A stretch of DNA of 64,000 nt from NCBI RefSeq assembly GCF_963678635.1, contig NC_087064.1, positions 20,510,509-20,574,508 of the forward strand. The letters run 5' to 3'. Made by a program: the position numbers and the translations under genes. Under the pieces are notes generated by a model. That model was not told the origin of the DNA, did no database searches, and saw nothing but the letters and a program-made list of their open reading frames with translations. This document shows positions 21,391-34,100 of the stretch, in pieces. This DNA comes from Symsagittifera roscoffensis (Eukaryota > Xenacoelomorpha > Acoela > Convolutidae). The first letter of the stretch is position 1. Every line of letters starts with the position of its first letter.

Positions 21391-21965
21391 AGAAAGATTT
21401 GAACCTCAATGAGCAGTACGTTTCGCACCTCTGTGGCAGTTTACACAAAGATTACGTCATCTTATTAGCCGTCAAGCTTCACATAACCGCTCCTACCAAA
21501 ATGATCACTTCCCAAACTTAAGCTCAAACAGTTCCGGCAAAGTTCAGCGCATTTTAAATGTTACGTCCAATTTTCATTGCAAGTCTCAAAATAGCTAAGT
21601 CCTGTTTTCCCCGATATGCTGCGTTTTTTCATGCGCTGTTACTTTACTTTATATAATTTGTTTCATGCAATTTGTGTAACTTTCAAGAGCACAAATACGA
21701 AGTATCTGCCGACATCGAAGGAATGTAAAATAAGGTCGAATTATAAGATTGCAATACACTTTTTCGCAGTTTTTGTGGAGGAAGTGCCCCATATTAGATG
21801 TGAGCGTGTTTCAAAAAACCAGAAATATACTTGGAGCAGAAGATTCTCAGAATTACTTCAATGAAGCTATTCGCCAAATAATCGTCGATAAATAGGGCTG
21901 TAATCCCAAATCCGCTTATGCTAAGTTTAATAGTTCTTACATGGATGACTACCCTGACTACATTA
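21391..21965 (+). pseudogene. BEL/Pao reverse transcriptase remnant, copy B
   Basis: Duplicate of the remnant at 17,300-17,890. The ADIEGM motif ends near 21,725 and is followed by the same stop; YMDD is at 21,938-21,949. Small differences from copy A (a TAG in the VDK-QGCNPK region, PDY in place of PGY) show divergence after duplication. Confidence 0.65.
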
Positions 21966-23566
21966 AAAATCGGGAATTAGCCGGTTCGATTTAGGTGGAA
22001 TCAACTGAATTAAAATCGTTAGTAGTACACTGGATTTGATAATCAAAACGAATTCAGGGCCAGTTACACCAAAATACTTTTTGCCGCATCGACTTCTCCG
22101 GAAATCGCTTTGCACGTTTTCGATCCAATTGAGACGGCATCATTCATACGTTTGTTGTGAGCATAGAAAATAAACGAGAACTGGAAGAAACTGTTAAATT
22201 TTAAACTGGAAGAAAATCTAAATTTTACATGTTGCACCCTGTCGTCCATGTTCCACCCTGTCACTCCATTTACCGTTCGGGTGTTTTTCTTACTTGAAAA
22301 AATTTGGCAATTGGGTGATTAGCAGTAGGACCACTGCTGACTACTAAACATTAAAAAAAGATAAAGCACGTAGTCGCATATCTATTAAGACTCTTACCAG
22401 GACCTCGTCATTTCAGAAACCCGAATAAGGCCATCCTTGATCTTTTGGAACTGGTTACCACATAAGAAAAACTAAAATGTACGCAATTGACTGCAGGAAA
22501 ACACGTGAAAAAGTCCAGATATATGTCGTAATTCGACGGACCGAGCGGTTCTGTTAGATCTACCGACCGTACACAACGTTTTTTTGTGACCACTGTTCAC
22601 ACTCTTCATCCAATAGTTTTGGATAGCAGAGACTGGCTTATTCGACATTTTTCGTTTTGTTCTTAATAAGTACGATCGTCAATGAGTCGACTACCTTTGT
22701 TCCGTCATCCATCTACAATTTGCTGTATCACGATTGAGACCTGCACTAAGAGCTATGCTGTAGAAAGTGAAATGCAAAAATCTTTATGAAATTGTTGTCT
22801 TACTTTCCCGTTTGGCGTTGAGATTACCACCAGACAAACTCCAACTGCGAAGCCGACTTTTGTTGTTTTTTTTTTCAAATTTTCAAAGTTTCCAACAACC
22901 CGAGCAATTTGCATTGATTTGGCTCAATCCCTGGACACAAGTTCATAAGTGATGGCTTTTGATTGCTTTTTCTCTAGCCAAAGTACACCCTCGGTATTTT
23001 AATCGGACAAGGGTACCAACTTTTTCGGAGCTCAAAAAAGTTCTTCTTTAAAAGAAAAAGTGGAATGCAGAAGCTCCATTCAGTTTTTCGTCCGTAAGTT
23101 TGATCCAAAACGTTTCTCACTCAAAACGTTACACAAGTGCGCAGTCTTACGCAAACTTGATGTCGCTACTTGATGGCTAAGACAGAGTCTCCTGCTCGGC
23201 AAAACTTAGGACCGTTTCCAGAAGCGATAACCGACGGTTCAAAATGTTTGTTTTTGATCTCACTGCTTCGGGGGCGGTAATGATGATGCTATTTAACATC
23301 AGGTCGAAAGAATTTGCACAATTAAAGAAAGCAAGTTTATAGTACAAATAGCAGAGATACGCCCCTAGTAGAAAGCAAGTACAAGTGCTCAATACAGGGT
23401 CGCCTAAAACAGTGGTTAGCACACGCAATTTCTGATCCCTAGCTGGACGGTTTGGGCCCCACCGGGTGGGGGTTTTCTAAGGAGTAAAATGCTAATAAAC
23501 CTATGATGATAAGGTTAATTGAATATAAAAATAAGACCGGTGGCAAATCGACTTGTAATTAAATTT

Positions 23567-23769
23567 GGCTCTTTTTCCTTTTCCCCCACCTCCCACGACT
23601 ATCAATTTTCTGTTGTACAAGGTGAATAGTTTTACAAGGTAAAATATGAAGACCAAATGAGTTTGCCACATCCTAATAAGTCCGCGTGTCAATTTTCATA
23701 ATGATCGGACAATTTAAACAGTAATTTTACTAGTAAAAAATTGCAGGTGGGGGGAAAGGAAAAAGAGCC
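23567..23769. mobile_element. M1-family MITE
   Basis: Unit B counterpart of 19,484-19,681: GGCTCTTTTTCC to GGAAAAAGAGCC within the loop of foldback copy B. Confidence 0.7.
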
Positions 23770-24070
23770 ATTAATTTTTTACTCCTTAGAAAACCCCCAC
23801 CCCGTGGGGCCCAAACCGTCAAGCTAGGGATCAGAAATTGCGTGTGCTAACCACTGTTTTAAGCGGCCCTGTAGTGAGCACTTGTATTTGCTTTCTACTA
23901 GGGGCATATCTTAGCTATATGTACTATAAACTTGCTTTCCTTTAAATATGCACATTTTTTCGACCTGATGCTAAGTAGCATCATCATTATCCGCCCCCGA
24001 AGCAGTGAGAACAAAAACAAACATTCCGAACCGTCAGTTATTGTTTCTGGAAACGGTCCTAAGTTTTGCC

Positions 24071-24285
24071 GGTTCTTTTCCAGTTCCCCCCTTTCAAAAT
24101 ACCGAGTTTTTTGTTTGCTTAACGATTTTTTTACGGCTAAATGCGTGATGTTACGCTGTAAAGTATGAAAAACAAATTTGTTCAGAATTGTCGATTTGTT
24201 CACCACGCCAAATTTTATTGCATTATGACAACGTTAAATAGACTTTTTAAAATTGAATTTGAAAGGGGGGAACTGGAAAAGAGCC
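24071..24285. mobile_element. M2-family MITE, inserted after the duplication
   Basis: Terminal repeats GGTTCTTTTCCAGTTCCCCC and GGGGGGAACTGGAAAAGAGCC-type. Target duplication GTTTTGCC (24,063-24,070) and GTTTCGCC (24,286-24,293), 7 of 8. Unit A has the uninterrupted site CCTAAGTTTTGCCGAACAGG near 19,971. Confidence 0.8.
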
Positions 24286-24369
24286 GTTTCGCCGAGCAGG
24301 AGACTCTGTCTTAGCCATCAATTTGCGACGTCAAGTTTGCGTAAGACTGGCTCTTTTTCCTTTTTGAGT

Positions 24370-24581
24370 GGCTCTTTTTCCTCCCCCCCCCCCCCCCCCC
24401 CCCACCTCACATGAGCACCAATTTTATGGTCTAACGAGTGGTTTTACAAGGTTGATTATGAAGACCAAATATGTTTTTCATGGCCTAATTTATTTGTATG
24501 TCAATTTTCATGACAATCAGACAATGCGAACAGTAATTTTAATTATAAAAAGTTTGAGGTGGGGGGGGGGGGGAAAGAGCC
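24370..24581. mobile_element. M1-family MITE
   Basis: Unit B counterpart of 20,062-20,262, with a long C tract near one end and a G tract near the other. Confidence 0.65.
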
Positions 24582-24913
24582 AGTAACGCATTCAGCCACA
24601 ATAACACGCACAAAAACTGAAAAATTGAAAAATTCTAAATGTGGGGGAGGAGGGAGGGGGTGGAAAAGAGCTTGTACTTTTTTTACTTTGTTTATAATCG
24701 AATGATTATTTTGGCGGCAACAATTAGATACTGTTTTGTCTTGAAAGAATTTACATCAGGAGAGTGCAATTTTACATAAACAATTGATGACTCACTCTTC
24801 AGATTTTTGTTTTAATTTCACAAAGGTCAAAAATGACATGTGCGAATATAATTGAGGAGACAGTTCAACTTCCAGCGTTTTATATAACTAAAAGAAACAA
24901 AAAACCAAAAAAT

Positions 24914-25154
24914 ATGAAAAACTTTCCCCTTATTTTGATAGTTTACTTGAGCTTTTTTGATCATTACGTCTGTGCAACCCTTGTATCCCGTGAACAAAGT
25001 CGGTCGATAATCAACGGTCATGTTGCACCACAGAGACGCTTTTATGTCCAGCTACACGTCGATTATGGCAATCAGACATTTGTCACTTGTGGGGGAACTC
25101 TGATTGATTTGCAATGGGTTCTCAGTGCAGCCCACTGTTTCTGTACTTTTGAAG
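24914..25154 (+). CDS. Serine protease exon 1: signal peptide, activation site, catalytic His
   Basis: Ends GAAG before donor GTACTT, phase 1. An upstream in-frame ATG at 24,836 (MTCANIIEE) would put 26 polar residues before the signal peptide, so 24,914 is preferred. Confidence 0.8.
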
Positions 25155-28100
25155 GTACTTCAGTTAAAGTTCTATCGTTTTCATTTGAAAAAGGCCCATA
25201 TGTTTGCTAAAAAAAACTAGTTATTCAGTTGGTAACAGAAAACCGGGTTCTTTTCCAGTTTCCCAACCCCTCGTAAAAATAACAAAAAAGCTTTTCAAAA
25301 ACTTTCACTCGGCGTTTTACATGTAATCAAAATATAGTAAAAATTTGTCCACCTGTTCACGCTGATCCATTTTAATGCAATTTAAAACATAAAAGTAATT
25401 TTAAGTAGATTTCTCATAGAATGAGATTCAGAATAAAATCAAAGGGGGTGGGAGGAACTGGAAAAGATCCGAGAACAGATGTTGCGCTCCCCTGGATAAT
25501 ATGGCTCTTTTCCAGTTACCCCCCGCCCTTTCAAATTTAATTTTGAAAAGCTTATTCAACGTTGTCATAATGCAATGAAATTTGGCGTGGTGAACAAATC
25601 GACAACTGTGAACAGATTTGTTCTTCATACTTTGCAGCGTAACATCACGCATTTAGCCGTAATAACACGTAAAACAAACATAAAACTCGGCATTTTGAAA
25701 GGGGGGGGGACTGGAAAAGAGCCGATAATATTTACAGGCGTTTTTCTGGCCTGTGTAGGGTTGCCGGCTCTTGTCTGATTGCATTACTATATTTTCATTA
25801 CATGTAAAACGCCGAGTGAAATATATTTGGTTTTCACAATGAACCTTTTAAAACCACTCGTTAGACCATAAAAACGATGCTCGAGTGGGGGGATGAGAGG
25901 AAAAAGAGCCAGGTTGCCTCCGCCTCACGTATTGATCGCAGATAAAGATGGGCCACCAATCTCTGACCTTTTTGAGAAGATGAGGTGTAGCGCACTCACA
26001 ATCCTTACTACAATCAATATAATACAAAGGAAGACCACGTATTTGATTGCCAGCGGACTAATAAATTGAAATCAGAGTAAAAAAGTGTAGAAACTGAAGA
26101 TTATTACTATTTTTTTTGCTCTTTTTCCTTTCGGCTCTTTTTCCTTTTCCCCCCACCTGCTAATTTTACATGTAAATTTGTTGACCACATTGTCCAATTG
26201 TTATGAAAATTTACATGCCGACTAATAAGGCCACGACAAACATATTTGGTATTCATACTCAGCCTTCGTAAAACCACTCGTTACACTAATATATTGAAGC
26301 TCGTGTGAGGCGGTGGGAAAAGGAAAAAGAGCCTTCCTTTCCCCACATCTGTTTAGCACCTTTCCAAATGCTGTAACCAGGGGCTGTAGAAAGTTAAAAT
26401 TGAAAATCATATCTGTTTGTCAAGGCCTAATTATATTGCATTTAACAGTCAGACAATGCAAACAGAAAAATAAATTATTAATAAGCTTGCAGGTCGAAGG
26501 GAACAGGAAAGAAAGACTAGATTTTTCATAGTCTCCCAGATGACGTATATATTTAAATCTATCAATCTAAATATGCTAGCATATACTAGAGAAAAAAGTA
26601 ACGCAACCAGGGAAAGTAACGCAATGAGTGAAAGTTTTGGGAACAAAAAAGGGCTCTTTTCCAGTCCCCCCCTTTCAAAATGCAGAGTTTTATGTTTGTT
26701 TTACGTGTTATTACGGCTAAATGCGGGATGTTACGCTGTAAAGTATGAAGAACAAATCTGTTCACAGTTGTTGATTTTGTAACATTCGCCCGGAAGATAC
26801 ATATCGACGGAAGACAAAACTAAGTCTTAAGACGACTGGCTAACGTCTAAACAGAGCTTTGCATTCTTTTCACCGTCTCTACCAAGCCAGTACTTTTCGG
26901 TGGTCTTTCTAACATCGGGTCGACAAAAACGTTACTGCTTTCGGCTTCGGTCAAAACACTCAAATTAACTAGATTACATGCAGATATAGTGAGCTCATGG
27001 CTGGGTCTCAGTATCCCCAGACCACGAGGTCACTCCTAAAAACAGGGCTACTACTCATTATATTACTATTGTTTTTGTTCAGTAGATAAAAATCATCATC
27101 TCCATCGAAGATGGATCAACCCTTTCCCCCAACTCCTAGCTTCTCATCCTTATCAAAATGAATCCAGATGTTAATTAAATTCAAATCAGGACATGACAGG
27201 AAGCTAAAAGTTTACGTAACAGGCTAAAAGTTTTTGTTCCTTTACCCTTCCTGATTTCCTCTTAATCCGGAAGGCCGTCCTTCACCCTTCACCGTTGTTC
27301 GCAACGGCCTTGCAACTATTGTGGCAGTACAATAGTTGCAACTCGGAGTGTTCTCTGTTACTCTGTAACTCGCTGTCGTTTTTCAATCTCAATTCCGTAG
27401 TTGTTGTTAGCGCAGCTAATGTTGTTCTCTTTTTTTTTCTTGTTTTTGCCAAAATGGCCGTTTCTGACGTTTCTCAGAAATCTGACGTCATCAATCGAAT
27501 TTTTGAAATTTTAAAATACCAGAATATTCCAGCCCTCACCGTCTGGCCAATCGTTCCAATAACGTTCTTAATACTTAATAATCACCAATCCGGAAGGCTC
27601 ACTGCTAAAAATTCGAATTCTGCAGAGATTGCATTTTTCACATTCTGGCCGAATGTCACATTTGTTCACCACGCCAAATTTCATTGCATTATAACAACAT
27701 TAAACAAGCTTTTCAAAATTGAATTTGAAAGGGGGGAACTGGAAAAGAGCCAAAAAAAGTAAATTGATAACTACTATGGTAGTTTTTGGGCTCTTTTCCA
27801 GTTCCCCCCTTTCAAAACACCGAGTTTTATGTTTGTTGTACGTGTTATTACGGCTAAATGCGTGATGTTACGCTGTACAGTATGAAGAACAAATTTGTTT
27901 ACAGTTGTCGATTTGGGCTCTTTTTCCTTTTCCCCCCACCTCACACGACCTTCAATATATTAGTGTAACAAGTGGTTTTACGAGCTTGAGTATGAAGACC
28001 AAATATGTTTTTCGTGGCCTTATTAGTCTGTATGTAAATTTTCATAGCAATCGGACAATGTAGTCAATAAATTTACATGTAAAAATTTGCAGGTGGGGGG

Positions 28101-31100
28101 GAAAGGAAAAAGAGCCTCGATTTGTTCACCTCGCCAAACTTCATTGTAATATGACAATGTTATATAAGCTTTTCAAAATTGATTTTGAAAGGGGGGAACT
28201 AAAAAAGGCTCTTTTCCAGTCCCCCGCTTTTTAAAAAACCTAGTTTTAAATTTGTTTTACGTGTTATTACGGCTAAACGTGTGATGTTACGCTGTTAAAT
28301 ATGAAGAACAAATCTGTTCAGAATTGTCGATTTGTTCACCACGCCAAATTTCATTGCATTATGACAACGTTAAATAGACTTTTCAAAATTGAATTTCAAA
28401 GGAGGGGGAAACTGGAAAAGAGCCCTAAAAAACAGCCAGTTTTTGCCCCTAGATACTGATATACCTAGTTTTTAACATAAAAAAATTGCAAAAAACCATA
28501 GAAATTCAAAAAAAAGCTCTTTTTCTTCCTCCCCCCCCACCACCTGCAAAATTTTATCAGTAAAAATTATGTTCACTTTGTTCAATTGTTATGAAAATTG
28601 ACACACGGACTAATCAGGTTATGACCAACATATTTGGTCTTCATAATTAACCTTGTAAAACCACCCGGTACACCATAAAATTCATGTTCGTGTGAGGTGG
28701 GGGGGGGGGGGGGGAAGGAAAAAGAGCTCAAAAAAGCAACTAAAATAAGCTCAGTTTTTACGATTACGATTTTTATTACAAAATTTACCGTGCAAGAAAA
28801 CAAAATGTGAAGTTGCATCTTTCAAATAATTAAATGAAAATTTTCAGTACTTCCTGTTTTTTTTTCGGATCAAAAACACGAATTTTGTTCCTGTGATGTA
28901 AAAAACTCAACGACTTCCTGTGATGTAAGAAGCTCAAAAAGAATTTCTTTTTCAATTCATGAGTCAGACACAAATGTGCTTCTAACGTTTTTTGTTTCAC
29001 GCAAGGAATGAAACAATTTGCTGATCACAAGGTTTCTTAGGGAATTTTTTTTTCAGTTTTGAAAATTGTTTTGTTGCGCTACTTCGTTCTCCAGTATATA
29101 TTCGGTATATAGTAGTGATGGTAAGTTCAAAAGATCGGACAATGGAGACCCACCATGATCTGCGATCAATGCTTGAGGTTGAGGCAACCTTACGCAACAC
29201 AGAAAACCAAACACAAAAGAATGCATGTATATCTTATGCACGAGCACAATGTTAGCGGTTCTCTGTTATGTATATAGACTTTTGGGCTCTTCCCCCCCCC
29301 CCCCCCCCAGGAAAAAGAGCCGACTTTTGTAAACTAGGTTTTCGGGAAAATCCAAAGGGAATCTGAAAAAGAGCCTAAAGGAATCTAAAATAGTAAGACA
29401 TAACACGATTTTGAAAACTATCTGACGCAGATCAGCTAATCTTCCATGTTTTTCTTTCAGATAACCATCTGGCTTATGGAGTTGCTATAGAAGCTGGAGA
29501 TTTCAGTGACCGGAAGGGTAAAAGGATAAGAATTAATGGAATGTTTCAAGTCTACACGGAGTAAGTTTTTGTTCCAACTTTCGCTACGAAAGTATTGGAA
29601 TATTTGTGCTCGGGTTGGATTTTTTCGATTTTTCAACTTTTTAACTAGCCATTTTTGACGAAATTTTTAAAAGTCATTCGAAAGGTATTGTTGCCCTGAG
29701 GCTAAATTTGAAAAGATATTTCACCTGTGATCATTTTTTGCAAAGTTATGGGGGTTCAAAGCGTTATTTTTTCGCGCTATTAATGCGTGAGCAGAGAATT
29801 AATCCGTCTTAGAAATTGTTCCAAATTGGTTAAAGGAAGCTTATTTGCGTAACTGATATGTTAATGGGAGCGAAGTGTATCACTTTGTACTTTATATGGC
29901 GTGTGGGGGGATTTTCTTAAAAACCTCAATTTTTTTTAATTTTCATTTTATTTTATTACATTTAATTTGTTTCATGTTATTACTGCTCAATAGACCTTAA
30001 AAGGCAGTCGGAACATTCAGGGTTTTGCCCTGATACGAGGAGTCTTGTTTAGCTTAACGCTACCCAGTACATTATTTGTTACTGCTCACAGAAGATAGAT
30101 TTGGCCACGTTAATGAAAAAATTGACTCTTTTCCACCCCATCTATTTTTGAATTTCAATTATGAAAAACCGAATTACCTTGTCATGATGGAATGAAAATT
30201 GCATTGTGAACTAACAATTGTGAACAAATTTGTTCATTATACTTTACATAGTAAATTTAGGCGTTTAGCCATAATTACTCGTAAGACATCAAGAAAAATC
30301 AAAAAATTTGACGGGGGGGTTGAAAAGAGAGTCTTGAAATCAGGGGCGGATTTAAGGGGGGCGGGAGGGGGGCGCGGACGCTTTCTCTGTCAGAGATTCG
30401 ACCCGTGCCGACCCAAAGGGGTCCCCCCTTGTACTTTTCTGAGATATCCATTTTTGGTAACAAGAACCCTAAAGTTTTTCTAAAGGTGCCTTTGACACCA
30501 ATATATACTAATTTGGCTCTTTTCCAGTTTCCAAGCCCCCCTCGTAAAAGTACAAAACAAAGCTGTTCAAAAATTTTTCATACGACATTTTTCATGTCAG
30601 AAATGTTGTAAAAATTTGTTCACCTGTTCCCGCTGACACGTTTTGATGTAGTTCATAACATGAAAAGTCATTTTACATAGACTTTCATGTAATGAATTTC
30701 AGAAAAAATCAAAAGGGGGACTGGAAAAGAGCCACTTATTTTTAGGGGGACCGCTCGCCGAAAATACGCGATTTTGTTGTCTAATTTTTCCAATAAGTGC
30801 CTAAAAACTTCTTTTTTGGCCTGTTTTTTAAAACATTGCCCTTGCGGTGCAGAAATTTTGGCCAAAACTTGGTCTTTGTAGTGCTTTGGGAGAGCTCGGA
30901 AAATCAATTTGGTCGACCTATAAAAAAGCCCTGCTTGAAATACAGAAGCGTGAACAAAGGAACAATTTTTAACAACACTGTAAAACAGCAATTTTTGAGC
31001 AGTTTATGAACAGTTTTTGAACATTTTTTTTAACCGTATGAACAATTTTGAGCAATTTTAATTTGTAATGATACCAGAGGTTGGCAAACTGAAAAACAGC

Positions 31101-34100
31101 CACGCTATTTTTCTTAGGCTCCATATATGGAACAGCTTATCAAACAGTTTGACCCCCCCACATTTGATTTTGAATTTTGAAAAACTAATTTTGCGTTATT
31201 GCATTGAAATTTTGCAAGGTGACTGCACGCAATTAGCCATAATAACACGTAAAACAGCTCAAAAATGGAAATTTTGATATGTCGGGGGAATGGAAAAGAG
31301 CCCTAAAAAGTTCCACAGGAGGAGCTTCACGGCAAAAAAGCTTGTCAATTTGGCTCATATATGAAGCCTATGAGAAAGAGCGTGGCTCTTTTCCATTTTC
31401 CCAGTAAAATTGCGAAATAAATCATCCTCAAAAATTCTTCATACGGTAGTATGAACGAAAAGTGTTGAAAAGAAATTGTTCACTTGTTCACGCTCACATG
31501 TTATAGTGCAGTTTAAAATTTCAAAAGATAATTCGATTTTTTTTCTCAAACCAAATTTCAGGGAAAAGAGAAAAGAGATTGGAAAAATGCCAGGAGCGTG
31601 TCATTATCTTACATACCTTGGGAAAACTATGATTGTTTCAATTGTTGTTCCGACCATTGAAAATGGGGAGGAACTTTTGTATTCGGGTGTGTTTTAGTTT
31701 TTTCTCCTTTTTTCACTCAAATCAAAGTACCACAAAAATTCATTGGACTGAAATGGGCGATATACTAAATTAAAGCCCTTTTAGTCGTGATTTGAGCCAC
31801 TTTAAAAATATTCCAAAAAATTATACCCAGTGTTGAGAAAAACCGGTTTGAAATTTTTGACTTTTCGTCTTAACTCGAGCAAATAAAGCAAGCGAGCAGG
31901 CTTTCAAAAGCGGAGTTATGCCTAATTTAAGACCTCAAAAATGAATTTAAGCAATTAAAACTAGTTTTTGGAAATTTTAAAATTCATTTTGGGAAGCAAA
32001 AACTTCAAAAATTCCAAAAATTTGAAAAAAAATTCTTTAATTTTTTTTTAGTTTTTAGTCATTTTTCTAGAGTAGTTTTCGTCTAATTTGTTTGTATTAC
32101 CATGACTGTCGAATATACCTAAATTATATCATATAGATCCTTTTATCACACCGAGCAGAAAAAACTACACTAATTTTGAAAAAGAAAGTTTCTAAACCCT
32201 TGTTTTCTAAAGACTATGGTAGAAAGTAACCGGCTCTCCTTGTTCAAACCTCAATGTTGTGCAAAAAAAAACTGAAATCTAATTTCATGGGATTAAATTT
32301 ATATTTTTTTAATTGATCGATCCTTACTTTTTGTGTACTAAAAAAGCGGAAAAAGAAGCTTAAGTTTGTTTCGTAAAATACTCATTACGGGGCCAGCTGT
32401 GGATTCTGTGCATTGTAAACGGATTCCGCAACAGGCCAAAATCAATTTTTTTGCAGAATCCGAAACATTGTTACTTTTCTTTGATCTTCTTTGCTGTTTT
32501 GGATTCCACAAACAAATACCTAACACTTTGTACCGCTCAAAATCGCTCCAGAAATATCAGAGTATGCGGAATCCGCAGCTGTATTTGCGGAATCCAGAAT
32601 AGTTTTTCGAATCAAAAAACAAATAATAAGACATGTGCATAGTTACTTTGAGCTCTTGAGGAATCTACAACTAAACGCGGAATCCGCAAATTGTTAGTGG
32701 AATCCGAAAAACAAAAAATGGAATCGCAAATTTGTTTGCGGATTCAACTCACATTTGTGGATTTCACTTAAAATTTGCGGATTTCACTTACACTTACATT
32801 TTACGGAAACGACTTACATTTGCGGAACTCAGCACAACTAGCTAAATTTGCTTGTTCTGGAATCCGCAAAAAAAAACAAAAGTTCCGATAAAATTTACGT
32901 TATTTGTATTTGGAACATATTTAAAGATTCGTCTCTGGGAATCCAGGAACACACATACACAAAATTGTGCGCCTATCCAGTGCACATTTTGGCCTCGTAA
33001 TGCTGCAGGTAAATTACTCTTTTCCAGTCTCCCTTTTATTTTTTCTTCTAAAATTCGATAATAGACACCTGATTTAACCTGTTTTGAAAAACTAAACTGT
33101 GAATGAAAACTTCAATATTAACACTAAACTAAAACTTTACAAACTTTACAAAAAAAACAAAATGACATATGAACAGTTTTTGAATAATTTAAGGGGGTTC
33201 GTTTAATTGTAATTTCACGAGGGGGTTGGGACACTGTAAAAAGAGTCGTAACAGGAAAAAAAAGTTTCTTTTCGATGAGAAGTGGAGGAAAACTAGAACT
33301 TATCGAAGCATAACAACTTTGATGTGCAAAAAAAATAGAAATTATCTGATCTAATGAAATTAGAAAAATTGAATGCAAAAAGTTGTAAGAAAAAAACAGT
33401 CATACCTTTTTAAAAATAGTTATTTGTTTACCTGCATTGATTTTTTTCAAACAAAATTTTAAAATTGCTGTAATGCAATTCATCAAATGAGGTCGTAACT
33501 CAATGTATTAAATTGTCGTACTGCCTGTATTAAAAATGCTCTGTAGAATTCTAAACCAGTCGGAGATAATTTCATTAATAGTTTCAGTCAATATCGAGTA
33601 CGCAATGAAGCAAAGAAAAAACCTTTCAAAAAGGTTTCCAGATGCACCAAAAGTTAACAAGAATTCATTCAAATTATTTTTTGTTGGTTGATTTTAGCTT
33701 AATTTAATTTTTTTGCCTCTGAGTTAAGGTAGATATATAGCCAAATTACCTGAAAAAAATACAAAACTATCAGACGAATTGTCTCGCAAAACTGAAAGCC
33801 ATGCGAAGCTCGATGTGTTTCTCGGGCCGAGGTTTCGACTGTTTCGCCAACGCTCTGAAAAATTTATCTATTTACTCAATTTTCTCGACTTGGAATAATT
33901 TTGTTAAAACAACTCCAATTATAAATATATTATTTCTTTGAATACATTTTTTAATATAATTTTAAGAGTAATGAACGTAGTCAAACTTCTTAAATAGGTC
34001 TTGCTGTTTTTTTTTTGTTTTCGCAGCTTGCCATTTGAACTATTTATACTATCGATAAACTTAATAGCCAAACAGACAATTTCAGGAGATTTGGAGTCTC

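Larger units (their letters stand above)
23119..24369. mobile_element. Foldback element, copy B, disrupted
   Basis: Left arm starts ACTCAAAACGTTACACAAGT. The right arm is interrupted by an M2 MITE (24,071-24,285), and its outer end differs from copy A: CGCGCACTTGTGTAACG is replaced by TGGCTCTTTTTCC before TTTTTGAGT. This points to a local rearrangement or template switch with the adjoining M1 MITE. Confidence 0.65.
21332..26409. repeat. Tandem segmental duplication, unit B
   Basis: Second unit of the duplication. It ends at GAAAGTTAAAATTGAAAATC, matching the end of unit A. It is about 1 kb longer, partly through later MITE insertions (24,071-24,285, 25,503-25,723, 26,133-26,333) and because it keeps the full protease exon 1 region. 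Confidence 0.85.
26652..27751. mobile_element. M2-family MITE split by an 883-bp insertion
   Basis: The left half is 26,652-26,777 (GGCTCTTTTCCAGTCCCCCC) and the right half 27,661-27,751 (ending GGGGAACTGGAAAAGAGCC). Placed side by side the halves give an ordinary M2. Outer flanks CAAAAAAG and AAAAAAAG suggest the original target duplication. Confidence 0.75.
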
